64,000 nt of DNA from Rhytidiadelphus loreus (lineage: Eukaryota > Streptophyta > Bryopsida > Hypnales > Hylocomiaceae), in contig OX344761.1 of NCBI GenBank assembly GCA_947034895.1, forward strand, positions 39,320,863-39,384,862, read 5' to 3'. The position numbers and the translations under genes were made by a program. Shown in pieces: positions 37,701 to 51,529 of the stretch (its first letter is position 1; each line of letters starts with the position of its first letter). A model generated the notes under the pieces. It did not search any database, was not told the DNA's origin, and saw nothing but the letters and a program-made list of their open reading frames with translations.

Positions 37701-40480
37701 AACAAGGAGTACCTTGCCCTCCACCCAATTCTCTTACAATTGGATGTTTCCATGAAGACTTACGGGGAAAATGCCTTTTTTCATGGTTGGGAAGCAACAC
37801 AAGTAGGGTTATTCACACTAGAGCAAAATTTGCATTACAATGTTTTGAGGGAACTTGGATAGGGCCTTGGGCAACCTCTTGTCCCAAATTCAAACCGAGG
37901 AACTTCTCTAACATTCTTTTGGACTTATAAATTTTTTACAATGTACAAGTTGGTAGAAAGGCAATTATTCTATGGCTTCCCTCACTCTAATAGGGCAGTC
38001 ACTCCTAACTACCATATTTGAATTTAGAAAATTCAAACACCAAAATAATTTGTTGAGTCAAATCCCAATTTGTCATTTGACAATCTACCATCAAGAAAAA
38101 GTTTGATGGCAAAATGAAGGGATTGCTTCATTGACATTCATAGGAATCAAGTGTGGAGAGGTTGTTTTAATAATGAAATCCATTGTCCATCATAAATCCT
38201 CAAAGGGTATGGGACAATTTGAAGATGAGAGCTTGACCACTTGTTGTCAAAACATAGAAATTGTGTTCAAAGTATAATTTCAAACTTCATTTTGGCATAG
38301 TAGAATAACTCTTTTTTTAAACTTTGAATCCATTTGTGATTTGAGCCTCCATTAAAAAGGTATGGACAAAATTTAGAGAGGATGTTTGAAAATATCAAAG
38401 AAAATGTCCTTTCCAACCCCTCTTTGAAATTTGTCCATAACTTTTGATTGGAGACTTGAAATCTCAAACAAATTTTTGGAGATGAAAATTAACTTGATTT
38501 TCCAACTATTCTTAGTTCAATGTTTCTTGAAAAAAAAGTTATTATACTATGCCAAAATGAGTTCTGAAATTCTAATTTGAACACAATTCCGACTTTTTAC
38601 TTAACTATGAACAATTGAGCTCTTAGTAATTCTAATTTACATATCATACATAGGTTGTTTTATCTCCTACTACCCCACTTGTATAAAGAAATTCTCTTGT
38701 TATTTTTACATACACAAAATAAGTCATCCTGGAAGGTATGTGAGATAGTTGCCAAAAAAAATATATACCTTTGAATTTTAATATTAGTATTTTCAAAATT
38801 ATAATGTTTGGAGCAAGGGAGCATCTTCAAAATCAAGGAGAATAAGATTTAGTGTTAGTGATTCACAATGAGTTGGTCTTAGCTAACTCAAACCTGACCT
38901 TCTCCCATACTAGGCCGAATATGCTCAATTACCCTTACTTTAGGCTATAGATTGATCAAGCTTGCCAAAACTTGAAATTTTGGGTGATTTTATTTTATTT
39001 TTTTCCTCCTCTAAGGCTAGTAGAAGCCTAAAACTCCACTCCACTATTCACATTTTGAAGAGATTATTGCATGAGTGTAAGCCATAAATTTTTGAAAAAG
39101 GGACTTTGTATGAGGCTTTTCTTGAAGCTAGTTCCCTTTTGGAATTTTTTGGTACATGTTCCCCAATTTGAAATGTTACGAAATTTTTTGGACATGTGGC
39201 CAACTTTGTCACAAATTCAAGAAAAAAAAGTGATATCAACTTGTTCAAAAGCCTCCCCAAATCAAAGTTGCCAGAAATTTGGATGCCTTCAGAAAACATT
39301 TTTTTCAACTTCAAACACTATAATCTTGCAATCTATGCAATTAAAACCTCTCATTCCTTTTTTACTACAACGCAATGAAGTAGTCTACCATTAGATTTTA
39401 TGGTAAGATGCAAGAAGATTTCATTCGTCATTTTTTCGAGACCTTTGCCATCAAAATGACCCAATTTGAATATTTTTAAGTAAAATAGAGTCAAAGAAAT
39501 TCAAGGTTAATGTTGCTATGCAACTTAATTCAATTAGGCTAACCTATGTTTTTATAATTGTACGAGGCTATTGGCTCTATTTGAATGAATCTTGAGTGAG
39601 CTAATTATCCATTAAGGACTAGGTCAACCCTTTTTTGGGGGGCAAAATGGAGCCAGAAAGCACCATTTCATCATGAAATTCTTTTTTTCGCCAGAAAAGT
39701 TTCAATCCAATTTAAAATATGGAAGAAATTGTCAAATTTGGTTGAAATAGTGTATGAATTTGATTGAAAAGTGTTTTATGGTTCAAAAGATGGATGTACG
39801 AAGAAATAAAATGCTTCACCAAATTTTAATCTTGGCACTTTTTCAAAAACAAAAAAAGGGTTGGACTAGGTCGATGATTGGTTGATGATTCTGGCCAACA
39901 ATGACAAGTTTTCATTAGTAGTCACTTTGACTGCTGATGAAAACCTGTCATTTTCAAGCAGATATTCATTGGTAGTCATCAACTTGGTCCTTGATGGGTC
40001 AAATTCAATGAATTTTAGATGCAAATGGATGTAGAATGCTACACAAATGTAGACTAAAATGGATGAAAATCACACTACTTGAAGTAATAGTATGAAAATA
40101 GTATAAACCAGATTATATTGATTTTATCTAAAATTTTATAAACTGTCATATTAGAAGAATTCTACAAATTTGTAGAATCTCTACAAGAATTTCTAAATTG
40201 TTGTAAGTTAGTTTTATTATTGTAGGGTGCACTAATGGAATTATGCTAATTATCCAAAAGTAAATTTATAGAAATAGATAAAGGATATTAGTGTTCTATA
40301 CTCAATAATGAAAAATAGTGCAACTCTGGCAAATTAGTGTCAAGGTACTACCAATAATAAGATAAATCAATATATTGTACTATTGATATATCCATTGCAA
40401 CTTTCCAAGTGAGTGTGTCACTAATTTATTTGAAGTCCTACTATTCAAGATTATCACAAATTAGAATAACACTATATTGT
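34720..40480. other. AT-rich intergenic stretch, no gene seen
   Basis: Only short frames. Fragments related to the dispersed AT-rich family appear near 35370-35520, 36480-36660 and 39300-39360. No intact element was delimited. Confidence 0.5.
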
Positions 40481-40481
40481 A

Positions 40482-40697
40482 CTCCCTCTATCCCAAAATG
40501 ATCTTCCAATTCAACAAAATGTTCAAGATTAAGGCTGAAAATAACATTATTTCAACATGTTTCTCAATTTTTCAAAGAATTTGTTATCCATTCACCAAAT
40601 CTCCAAAAACATAAATGATCATTATTTAGTAACCAAAAAATCATTTTCGGACCAAAAAGTCATAGGGACCCGGAAGATCATTTTGGAATAGAGGGAG
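40482..40697. mobile_element. Stowaway-type (Tc1/mariner) MITE, 216 bp
   Basis: The ends are CTCCCTCTATCCCAAAATGA and the reverse complement of TCATTTTGGAATAGAGGGAG, with GATCTTCC/GGAAGATC next inside. CTCCCTC...CCC ends are the hallmark of plant Stowaway elements, which insert at TA. Left flank is TA (40480-40481 region, 'gtA'), right flank TT, so one copy of the duplication may have mutated. Confidence 0.75.
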
Positions 40698-40699
40698 TT

Positions 40700-43600
40700 G
40701 TAATTTCAAAATCAAATTAAATTTGTAGTGATAGTAATTTTACAGGTGATAATATTTTGCACCATCATTAAGGGAGAAGGGCCTAACTTTGATCCTTAAT
40801 AACTTTGATCCTCTAAGGATTCCTAGATTTTTAAAACAATGAAAAAATCCACATATTTTAGGCAACATATGAAGTTAAAAATGATTGCTTTCAGTGAAAT
40901 GAATACAAAATATTAGTTATTATAAGCACATTTATAAAAAAATCAAATGAAAAACATTAATAGAGACCTACAACCAACTTTCTCAAACAATCTTGTAGAG
41001 TGATTAAATATGATCCTAGAATGAGAATGTATTTCTTTTTTATGAATATGTATTTTTTTTCCTAGAATGATTGGCCAATGCATTTGAATTGGAAATTGGA
41101 AAGAAACCTCAAAGGGATGGCTCATGTGTAATGGACAAATTTGGAGTATAGGATGGGATAAGGTCGTTCACATCGCTGAAAAATAAACAAAATTTCCTTT
41201 CTCATCACACTTGGATGTTACTTACTTACCTCTTAAATGACAGACCTATGACCATTGATTTCAAGCCTCAATGCCATTTTGCAATTAGATATGAATGAAA
41301 AAATTTACATTTATTTTTCAGTGATGAAAATATATGTTTTCTTTATTTCACTAATTTTTTTAATTTTTATTTATAGAAAATTGGGTTTTTTTAATTTTTT
41401 TGAAGATTAAATGAAGAAAAATTATATCAAATAGAAAATTATTTCAAAAAATAGGAGAATTTAACCATATGTGTACATTATAGTGATGAACATCAAGGTG
41501 TAAATTGAATTTCTGTATCATTCTATTATTTGAATTTAACAGACAACGAAAATACCTCCAAAGTTCAAATTGCAATAAAATATTCATTATGAGGAATTTT
41601 TTCAGAACTCAAATTGGAGTTGAAATTAAAGTAGATGATCTTTTTTTGTTGTTGGGCTTAAACTCCAAAAATATCATTTTTGTGAAGAAATTTTAGATTT
41701 ATGCAAGGAGATACAACTTTTCAATATACATTGAAAATAGCATATTTTGTGATTCGTTTTTTTTACTAACTTCCCATTTATGTGAAGATTCTTCACATCA
41801 GTAAGTGTACAATTTCAATTGGATACTCTTCATAACCCAAAATGAAAGGTCACCAAGAAAAATGGAGATATAAAATACTTGCAATACATTGATTTTAGGT
41901 TAATGCAAGTTACTGCATATTCTGAACTCACTACTGTCACACAATGTCACAATGAACTTTAAAAAGAAATTTATTTTTATATTTTTATATTTTCATACCC
42001 TCCTTCGACCCCCCTGCCCTCTTGTAATTTTCAAAAAGCAATGTAATTGACTAACAATATGGGACAAACAACATTTTGTATCTTGTATCCATGTCCGTAT
42101 CTCGTACTTGTATTTGTATTCATATCCTATATTGTGCCATATTTATATCCGTATTCATATTCAATATTCACTATGTATTTGTATACGATACTATATCTGT
42201 ACCCAATATTCATTTTCGCATCCATATCCGTATTGATCATTACATGGGATTCAACCCTTCAAGAGGACCGTTTCAAGTTGTTTCCGTTGTTGGAAACCAA
42301 CCTAAATTATCTGGAGAAAAATATTTATTAAAAAAATATTAAAAAAATAAAAAATAAAAATGAAAAATATTAAAAATTATATATATATATATATATATAT
42401 TTATTTATTTAAATATTTGCTAATGTAGTCGACTCTCAACCACATCAACATCCTGCGTGGCAAAGTTCCTAGCGTTTGGAAATGCTGGGGAACTCACAAC
42501 CCTCTACTGCAGCTAAATCCCATCTAATGATTTGGATGGCTCAAATTAAATCTCATAAAATCAACAGCTTGTGATATTTTGAGAAATCAACGGCAATTTT
42601 GAAGGTAAGCATTTAAAGAATAAAATCAACGGCCTTTAAATATTTTGAGAGAGAAGGAGGCAACTAATACCCTTGGCAGCCTCTTTTGTTTACATTGTAA
42701 TTTCATCAAACTGCCAACTAGGCTTTAGAATGGTACTAGCGGCGTTCCTAGGTTAATCTATTTATTGTAGCTCCTACAAAATGTTCTTGAGCACATTCAT
42801 GGTCCACCAAATAAACTTTAAGACTCTAAAAGCTTAATACCTAATCTCTAATTCCTAAGTGTTTAAAAACTATATTTCAAGATATATCCTAGATGATGAT
42901 AGTGTTTTATCCAAATAACTTCTCATTTGTCCAATTTAATACTTAAATATTCATATGATCAATTTGATGAAATTCAATCAAATCTATTATATATCAAAGA
43001 GAATGAAGGATATTAGGGTTGGAGGAGTGAAGGAACCCCCCCTTGGATGGTTCCACCTAGATTCCCTACTCAGGCTCTCTAAATACTTTAAAGAAGAATG
43101 AATTTTTTATTTATTTTTAAAACATGTTGGCCTTGAACTTCAATAAAGTAGTAGTAGTGAATGGTTCTACCTAGATTCCCTACCCACGCTTTCTAAAAAC
43201 TTTAAAGAAGAATGAATTTATTATTATTTATTTTTAAATGTTGGACTTGAACTTCACCAAAGTAGTATGGAAGGATAAATGATGAATACATGATTGTGAT
43301 TTTATATTCTTCAACCCTTTGTTGTTGGCTATGTGTCAAAGCTTGTAGCCATCTTATGTCTTTTTAAACTTGAATCTATAAAAGGATAGTCATCTTTTAT
43401 ATTAAATCAATGCAATGTTACTACCTTTGTCACAACTTCTATTGTAAAATCCATTACATTTTCATTCCGGAAAAATATCATCCAATTATTTCATGTGATG
43501 TTTGTAACAAAAAATTAAACACAAGATGAGTTTTTTTAATCGAAATCCAATACTATCAACTTTAGTTGCCTACAAAGTGACTACAATGTTGTTGTAATAG

Positions 43601-45600
43601 CTTGTATACAATAAGGTTCTTATTCCTTTTGTTTTTATTTTTTAAATTTAAATTTCATAAATAGTCAACCTAGTGGAGTTGCAAACTCAAATGTGATCCA
43701 ACCAATGAAGGTTGAGATTCAACACGGCTTAGATTAGTGATGATTTGCTTAGCAACGTCACACAAAATAGACATTTCATTTCATTTTAAAGTATTTAATT
43801 CTAAAATTGTTCAAATAAGGATTTGAGCATTGTTCCTACTATTTTTTAGTGAGTCTTATAGATAGTAGATAATTTAAAGGCATTTTGTGGTCACCATATG
43901 AATAAAATATGAGTTCTCAATGTATTGAAAATAGGTGTAACTATCTCAAGATTACCAACTAAAGGTAGCTGCCTACTTATCCCATTTGACATGCCTATTT
44001 GGTTGACTTGGATGATCCATTTGATTCATAAATGATTTTTTATCTTTGTTGTTAGAATACTTAGGTAATTTTTTGTAGCCCTAGGAAATCTACTATACTC
44101 TTTTTCACTTTTTTGAGTACAATGATTTTTCCTATTAGTAAAGTCTCAAATTAATTGTCACTAGGGCTTCTTTTCATTTATTATAAAGTGTCAAAGTATC
44201 AATATAAAATGTTATAGTGGTGCTCCAAATTTCAACATTCATCCACATATTGAATAGAAAATATCAGATAATTAGCACATACAACATATCCATGATAATG
44301 TTCATCAACAATCTTGCAATTTAATCCAAGATTTTTTTTAACTCCTAAAGGTTTTTTACTATGTCTTCACCAAAACCACTCCAAAACTGCCATTTCTAGT
44401 ACAAGTACCAAATTTTTGAAAAAAAGAGATTTTTGAACACCTATAGATGTAGGATCTTGTAGTACACTGGTTTGGAAAGATGTAGAAAAAAATTCAGAAA
44501 TTTTCACCATATAGACTCCAAGATATTAACGTTTGAAGCAACAAAAATCCATTTGGGGGCCTTGAAAAAACCTAGGTAGTTGTACTTCACAAGGTCATAT
44601 TTGCATGAAAAAATGTCCAAAATGGTGGTGCTTCTTTGGATTCATTCTTCAAGGCAAGTTGGCTACATGCATGAAAATTTTCAGATAATTTGGAATTGTA
44701 CAACATAAAGGAAAAAGATAGAGTTAAATAAAGGACTTCAAAGTTTATCTTAGAGTGAAGATTCTATAACTACCCATAGACTACTCACAAACTAAAACTC
44801 CTCATAACTTTCACCTCATTAATAAATATGGAATTATTTAAAGTTTATTTTACTTAGATGTAAATCTAAAAAAACAATTTCAAATTTTTATTTATTTTTA
44901 AAAGTGATTCTTAAAGAAGTTTTTTTAGTTGCCTAGGCTATCCACACATTCTTGAAAACTACATATCATACAATAACTTTTTAATCATGTAGTCAAAAAT
45001 TATGAAAATTGTGAGGCCTTAATGCTATTCCTTGAGGACATATTGTGTAAAAATTTCAAATCAAATCAATTTAAATTCATTTCATAGTGAGCTACCCAAA
45101 ATTGCTATGTTGCCAAAAAACGCAATTTGGGTGTTTAGAGATTAATTAATTTTTATTTGTCCTATGCACATGAGAACTTTTAACTATCATGTGTCAGTGT
45201 TTGAGTTAATTTAAACTACATTGATTTGTCCTAATAGTGTGAGTTGACACTAATTTACCAAAGTCACACTAGGTTGAAATATCCCTATATTAAAACCAAT
45301 TTCTACCAAAATAAACTTTTGTTGTGACATTAATTATCAAGATGGCATTAAATTTCTCCCTTTACTTGTAGAACAAATCATTGTAGTACTATACTAGAAT
45401 GAATGCACCCCATTGCAATGCGATGACAACAAAATTGTTTCATCAACTTGCAAAGGTTCATAGAAAAGTTGTGGGGAAATCAATAGGATTTAGTAATAAC
45501 AAATGGGTGAAAAACAATGTTGATGAAAATGTGACACTTTGCTCAAAGATACTTTAGAAAATTCAAAAATTCAAAAAAAGGATTTGGGCATTAAAGGGTT
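40700..45600. other. AT-rich intergenic stretch with simple repeats, no gene seen
   Basis: Contains a degenerate 'tatccgtattca'-like low-complexity tract (42080-42240) and a (TA)12 microsatellite (about 42378-42401). A 114-bp tandem duplication (43047-43160 and 43161-43274, 'atggttccacctagattccc') is also present. A reverse piece of the dispersed family lies at 44370-44600. The remainder is featureless. Confidence 0.5.
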
Positions 45601-45829
45601 AATAGAATAGTTCAGTGTGGTTAGTTTTGGTGGACGCCGACCCTGTCCCTTGTTTAGGTCTGGAATTCTTTCCCGAGGCCACAATGTTAGGTTAGGAAGT
45701 TGTCTCTCTCTTCGTTACGGTTCGCTGTCGCGTCGCAAGCCCCTTTGCTCGCTCGCTCTCCAGCAGCGCGAAAGAGCTTGCTCGCGCCTGCCTTGGCTGA
45801 AACCCTACTCGCATCGTCGTTTCTCCAGC

Positions 45830-47946
45830 ATGGCGATGGGGCGAACTGTGCTGCACATGCCGTCAGGCCACACCGGCGTGGTCTCCAAGCTCCACCCGAC
45901 GGTGCTCTTCAACATCTGCGACTCCTTCATCCGCCGGAACGACCAGCAGGAGCGCGTCATCGGCACTTTGCTCGGATCCGTCTCCGCGGACGGCACCGTC
46001 GAGATTCGAAACTCGTATGCCGTGCCTCATAGCGAGCAAGCCGATCAGGTGTGAAGAGAATTCTGGTTTAGTTAATGGAGCCTCTGTTTAGGGTTTGAAT
46101 TTGGGGGAGAGGTGTCCGTCGTGTGTAGGAGACGTGGAATTTTTCATGTCGGAATAGAACTAATTAGGAGGTCGGCACTCTGTTAATGTGAGTACCTGGA
46201 AATGCAGTTTCTGTTTTATGACAGTAGGGTTTTGGAAAATCCGATCTTTGGTCGCTGGATTTTTTTTTAGTGATTTGGAGCCAGTTAGGTCACGATTGAG
46301 TTACGAATATATTATGAGCTAAATCTGTCAAGCAGAGAGAATTTTAGAGTTCATTTGCATTTCGAAATCTCTGGACTGGTGATTGTTGTAAGGGATTACC
46401 ATTCTATGGTTTGTGAATTTGTCACATGCTGCTCTTCTGAGATATCAGGTGGTTATGCTCTTAGTAGTTCGGTGAATGCGTACGTATTTCATCTGTCACC
46501 GTGTACATATTTCGCTAAATAAATTTGTACGATTTAAAGGTTGCAGTGGATATCGACTATCACCGAACTATGTTCGAATTGCACCAGCGTGTGAATTCCA
46601 AAGAAATTATCATTGGTTGGTAAGATCTCGTTCATGTTTCCAAACCTTTTTTAATCTTGACGAGGTTATATACAACTTGACAGTTTGCTCATCGAGTATA
46701 TCGTTTCATTATTTTGGTTTTGGCATCAGCACCGATTTTCTTCTCTCTGCGATCAGTTGAGTGCTTTGCAATTCACCTATCTGATACTTTTAGTGGTTCT
46801 ACAGGTACTCTACAGGTTCCAGTTTGAGCCCAAGTGACACTCTTATTCATGAGTTTTACGGCCGAGAAGTAGCCAATCCTGTGCTGCTCACTGTAGATAC
46901 CGCCTTTGCAGAGGAGAAGGCAAATATCAAGGTTTTTGTATCTACTCTTCTTACTCTTGGAGATCGACAGCTGGCAGCTCAATTTCACGAGGTTCAACTG
47001 GACTTGCGCCTGATCGAAGCTGAGAGAATAGGATGTAAGTGATTCTTTGTGGAATTTGCCTTTCTTGCGGTCTTAATATATATCTGTTGTTAATGAACGA
47101 CAATCAATAGTCTTAAGGTATTGGCCCTGTTCGAGGATAAACTGGGTATGGGGTTGTCAGTTTTTTCGATTTTGTAGTTGTTGCTTTGCATTTCGTTATT
47201 ATAAATCCTTCAATTTCATGTACACTTTTTCTCTTCTTTTTTGCAGTTGACGTCTTGAAAAAGACGGTAGTGGAGAAGTTGCCGAACGATCTTGAGGGGT
47301 TGGAATCAACTATTGAGAGGCTGCAAGTAATGATTGACTCAGTCTTCAAATATGTCGATGATGTTGTGGTAAAGTGTTCCTCTCTATCACTCCGTTATTA
47401 TTTATCATATTCATGGGAAAACTGTGGTAGAGGCGATGTTTTTATGTAGATTAATTTATTTTTATCATGTAACTTCTAATGTTGATACTGTAACTTTGCT
47501 GTCATCCCAGGAAGGACAAATTGAACCTGACAACTCAGTAGGCAGGTTCCTTGCTGATACAATGGCTTCTGTCCCGAGAATCTCGTCTGATGCTTTCGAC
47601 AAGCTTTTCAATGACAGCGTTCAGGTGGGCTTTCACATCTGGTTTTGGGATTTCGAAGTTGGCACCGGATTTGCTCATATGATCTTATATTCTTTTTCCC
47701 CGGAATGAAGTTGAAGTGGTTATAGTACTGCAGATAAGCAGAACCCTGAAACTCAATATTCTGCTTATATATTATCTTCCTTTGTTGTGTAGTTCAGCAG
47801 GAGGCCTGCACTATTGAACCTTTCTCCTGACTTTTGCGTTATATGCGTCTATGCAGGATCTTTTGTTGGTGTTGTACCTGGCAAACCTCACAAAAACGCA
47901 GCTTACGTTAGCAGAGAAACTAAATACTGCCGCTCAAATAGTGTAG
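45830..47946 (+). CDS. eIF3f: Translation initiation factor eIF3 subunit f, six coding exons
   Basis: Exons: 45830-46048, 46540-46619, 46805-47034, 47247-47368, 47511-47624, 47857-47946. The joined frame is 284 residues, close to plant eIF3f (about 290). It has the N-terminal MPN domain typical of the subunit: HPTVLFNICDSFIRR, ERVIGTLLGS, DGTVEIRNSYAVPH, then VDIDYHRTMFELH, and the later LGDRQLAAQFHEV. The C-terminal helical part follows (VEKLPNDLEGLESTIERL, then TQLTLAEKLNTAAQIV at the end). eIF3f is a structural MPN subunit of the cytosolic eIF3 complex. The ATG (AGCATGGCG) was chosen because homology begins there; the frame stays open upstream to 45617 but has no in-frame ATG. All introns are GT/AG. 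No defect seen. Confidence 0.95.
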
Positions 47947-49280
47947 ATTTTGAACAAATACATGCAGTTTGCGCACCCTGCAATTTTGATCTCTTAATAG
48001 TCAAGTTTGCAAGGATTCATGAGTTCGTTGCAACAGTTGTTTTCCACTCACTCTGGATACATTCCTTTCTGGAGTTGGTCAGTGCATAAATCAATATATC
48101 TCAAGCGATGCTCGAGTTGTGTCCAAATACAGGTTTCCACAGCTGATTGTGCATGCTATGTAGGTGACACGACATGCATCAATATTGCTGACATATCACG
48201 AATGTCCTTGTCATGAACAGCACGGCAACAATCAATACGTTGTTTCAGGAGCGCCAATGATACACTTCGTTTCCATCCCCATGCTTCAATGGTACTCTCT
48301 TTCAATCCATGCTCTTGAATATTTAACGTAGACTGGAAGGCAAATGAAAGACTGATAGGTGACGTGAACCCTACACCGGATAATGTGACCAATGCAGGTA
48401 GGGTGTTCCCTTGGAACTGCAAATCTAGTTCGACTCGCAGCCAGTGTGCGGCGTTCTTTCACTTTTCAGGAAAAAAACTTTCCTTTGCCGGAATCTAAGG
48501 GCCTGAAGGTCTTTTTACCCTGGAGTTCGTTTCCCACAAGGTGACTGATTTAGTCAGCCAGTTGTTCTTACCAAGCAACATGGTGACTTTTGGGGACCAC
48601 CCAACCCAACCCAACCCAGGCAACGCTTGCGGGTTTTGCCTGGTCTCCACGCCTTGCTATGATTCTTTCAATTGTCCATGTGCCTTTCAGAATATTCATA
48701 CTATCAGCAACTCAACACTTTACGCTGGCCAGTGCCAAGGACAAACGTAGTTTATCCGTGCCTTGCAGACGGGACTGCATCATAGTTATCCAAACTTGCA
48801 TCAATTGCCCAGCTGCCTTGATCCGTTCCTGGACCACTCCCTGATATCCCTCTCTGTCTGTCTGTCTGCATCTGGAGGTAGTATTCGAGCCTCCACTGCA
48901 GTACAAATCCACATAGCTGCCCCCCTTTGGACACACTGAATGTCGCTTACTCGGAAGGGGGAAAAAATGGCTCTGGCTGTGCCGTGCACCGTTTAGAGAT
49001 TTCCAACAACACTTGATTTATAATTAATAATTCAGTCCACACTAATTTTATCATTTACCAAATAGTGTGCCTTTTGGTAAAGTAACCTGAAAGATATAAC
49101 ATTGTTCTACCAATGAGACTCACAGGGGTCCCTTTTGCATCCTTGAAAAGGGAACCCCTACACGGTGAACAAAATTGTCCGGTATGGCTCCTCAACCAAC
49201 CCCAATGCTTGAATTATCGAGTAAGTCCTTTCCAAGTATCTAGCAAAGTATAGTACCTTTTTAGCATGGGGAGGACCACA
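47947..49280. other. 3' flank of eIF3f and unassigned GC-richer stretch
   Basis: 47947 to about 48250 is probably 3' untranslated region and flank. 48420-49000 keeps gene-like composition, with several short frames on the minus strand (up to 88 codons). None was recognised. It may be the end of another, damaged or non-coding, transcription unit. Confidence 0.4.
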
Positions 49281-49289
49281 ACCTAGTTA

Positions 49290-50845
49290 TACAATGTTAT
49301 GAACTAAGGAGCCTTCTTGGGCTTTTTGAAAACTTAGGCATGTTCTATTTGACTTCATATTTTGTATTTTTTGTATGAAACCTTTAGGATAGTTCCTATC
49401 CATTATATTCTATGTATGAAGCTTTGTTGCATGTCATTCCAGTAAGTATTGCAAAATTTAAAAGTTTTTTTAAATTTTCAATGTCAAAGTAGGTAGCTCA
49501 AAATGTATTCTAAAAATAGATTAATTAGTTTATTTGGTTGGAGAGACTAATACCTATATGAAGACCTTGAACCATTCAATTCAAATTATTGATATGAAAG
49601 TTATGAGATACTTTATATTGCAATGAAGGCAAATAACATATAAAGTTGTTAATTGTAAAAATAAATAAATAAAAAGCATAGGATATGCATTGCTTATTAG
49701 AACATTCTCACTGTTGGGATTGACAATCCTCAATCTTTTGTCAAAATTACTTAAAAGATGAATATTTGAAAAAAAATTGAATAGTTTTTTTTTTCATGTA
49801 TTTTCAACCTATTTTTTTAACATATTGACTAGAATGCACAAGTTATAGGACATATATATTTTTCTTTAAATGTTGAAAGAAGTACTTTAAAGAAGCACCT
49901 TCACCTTAAAGAAGCACTTTAATATACTGGTTTTTGAAGTTTAGATACATTGATCTTACAATCAAAAGAAGGTGGTTAAAATTTGGGAAAGATATACTTG
50001 AACTAGTAAATTAAAAGATCTTATAGTTGGATTTATAAGCCTCTAAAGGACTAAGGAGAAAATTTTGATTATTTTGGAAACTCAAACAAACTCTATTGAC
50101 TTTGTAATTTGAAAATTTTACATGAAATTTTTAGGATGGATACTAATCATCTTGGTCTACATGTGAAGCATTGTTTTACATCATTTTGATAAATTTTGCA
50201 AAAGTTATAAGTTTTTCTTTTTATTTCAATGTCAAAGTAGTAAGCTAATAATACATACCAAAAAAAGATTATTTAAAGTGATAGCTAAATGAAATCATTT
50301 GAACCATTCAATTCAATTGAAAATTATGAGACGAAAGTTACAAAGGGTTTAATTTTGTGGGCAATGAAGGTAGACAAAACATATAAAGTTGCTTTTTGAA
50401 GTCAATCTTAAAATTTTCCAAATAAACACAGAAGGAAAGGATGATCATTGTTTACTAGAACATCTCATCATTGGAATGTATAATCCTCAATTTCATTAGA
50501 AATAATTATTACCAATTTAGTTTGTTTTGCCATCTAGTAACAACTTCTATTTTATTTCTTCTTAAGATGAATATGAAAGATTTTTTTGTTAAATTTTTTA
50601 CCATGTATTTTCAACCAATTTTTCAGCATCTTGACTTAAATGCACAAATCATGCGCCACTTGTGTTTTCTTCTTAAAATGTTGGTGGAAAAGACTTAACC
50701 TTAAGGAAGGATTAGAAAAAACTACTTTTTGAAGTTTAAACACATTGAATATGTGATTAGTGGAGATTTTCACTCAAAAATCTTGTGAGGATGTACTTGT
50801 ACCTTGTTAAAGGATCCTAGACTTGAATTTGTTAGAGAATAAATT
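49290..50845 (+). repeat. Diverged tandem duplication of a ~750-bp unit
   Basis: 49290-50040 and 50041-50845 share ordered blocks: 'attttgcaaaa...aatgtcaaagtag', 'gaaccattcaattcaa', 'caatgaaggcaaataacatataaagttg', here split as 'caatgaagg' and 'acatataaagttg', and 'catgtattttcaacc'. The final block, 'ttttgaagttta(g/a)a', also appears in both. Parts resemble the dispersed AT-rich family ('ctcactgttgggattgac'). Confidence 0.55.
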
Positions 50846-51290
50846 TAGATGAAGATTTTTGCCTTATTTTTAGTATGAATATTTTTAAGCAATTTCGGTC
50901 TTCAAAACACTAGAGTTCTTTAGGAGGCTAAAGAATACATGAAGATGGAATTTTAGCCTTACTTTGGATACAAGTATTTTGAAGCAACTTTAACCATATG
51001 GGATATTCATAAAGAATCGGAGATATAAGATTAATTTACTAATATATGGGTATAAAATTTTCAATAGTGTTGTATTTATATTTTGGAAACGAGATAACTT
51101 GTAGTGACTCTCAATTTCTTTTGTAGAGTTTAAAATTTCTTGATTCAATTTAGGCATTAAAATGTTTTAACAAAGTTTGGACATGTTTTGGTGCATGTAG
51201 CACGCTATGCATTATATTGAGCTTCATAAAATGTAAATCACCTTTAGAATTTTTCTTATTTGATCAATTTAAAAGGTAAAACCAAACTAA

Positions 51291-51529
51291 TGCCATATTT
51301 AACTATTTTTGGACTTTGCAAAGTCCAAAATTGGTAAAGGGACATCTAAGACAATTGTAGATTTTGACTTCTATAGATTTTATGAATCTAGAAATGATAT
51401 AGATTTTGGACTAGGTGGTTTGAAAAATGTACAACAGGTTTAGATTTTAGATATCTATGACATCGAGAGATCCCCCAATGGACAAAGTCCAAAATTCCCT
51501 TAAAAGTCCAAAAGTAGTTAAATATGCCA
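51291..51529. mobile_element. MITE-like inverted-repeat element (239 bp)
   Basis: The left end TGCCATATTTAACTATTTTT and the right end (AGTAGTTAAATATGCCA) are inverted. The next inner words, GGACTTT and AAAGTCC, also pair, and imperfect pairing may extend a few bases outward. No coding capacity. Confidence 0.6.

Noticed and set aside
42047..42342. Two overlapping plus-strand frames rich in Tyr, Ile and Val
   Set aside because: Translation of a degenerate 'tatccgtattca' low-complexity tract.
45617..45829. In-frame 71-codon extension of eIF3f, Arg/Ser-rich like a transit peptide
   Set aside because: It contains no ATG and eIF3f works in the cytosol; more likely an open leader by chance.
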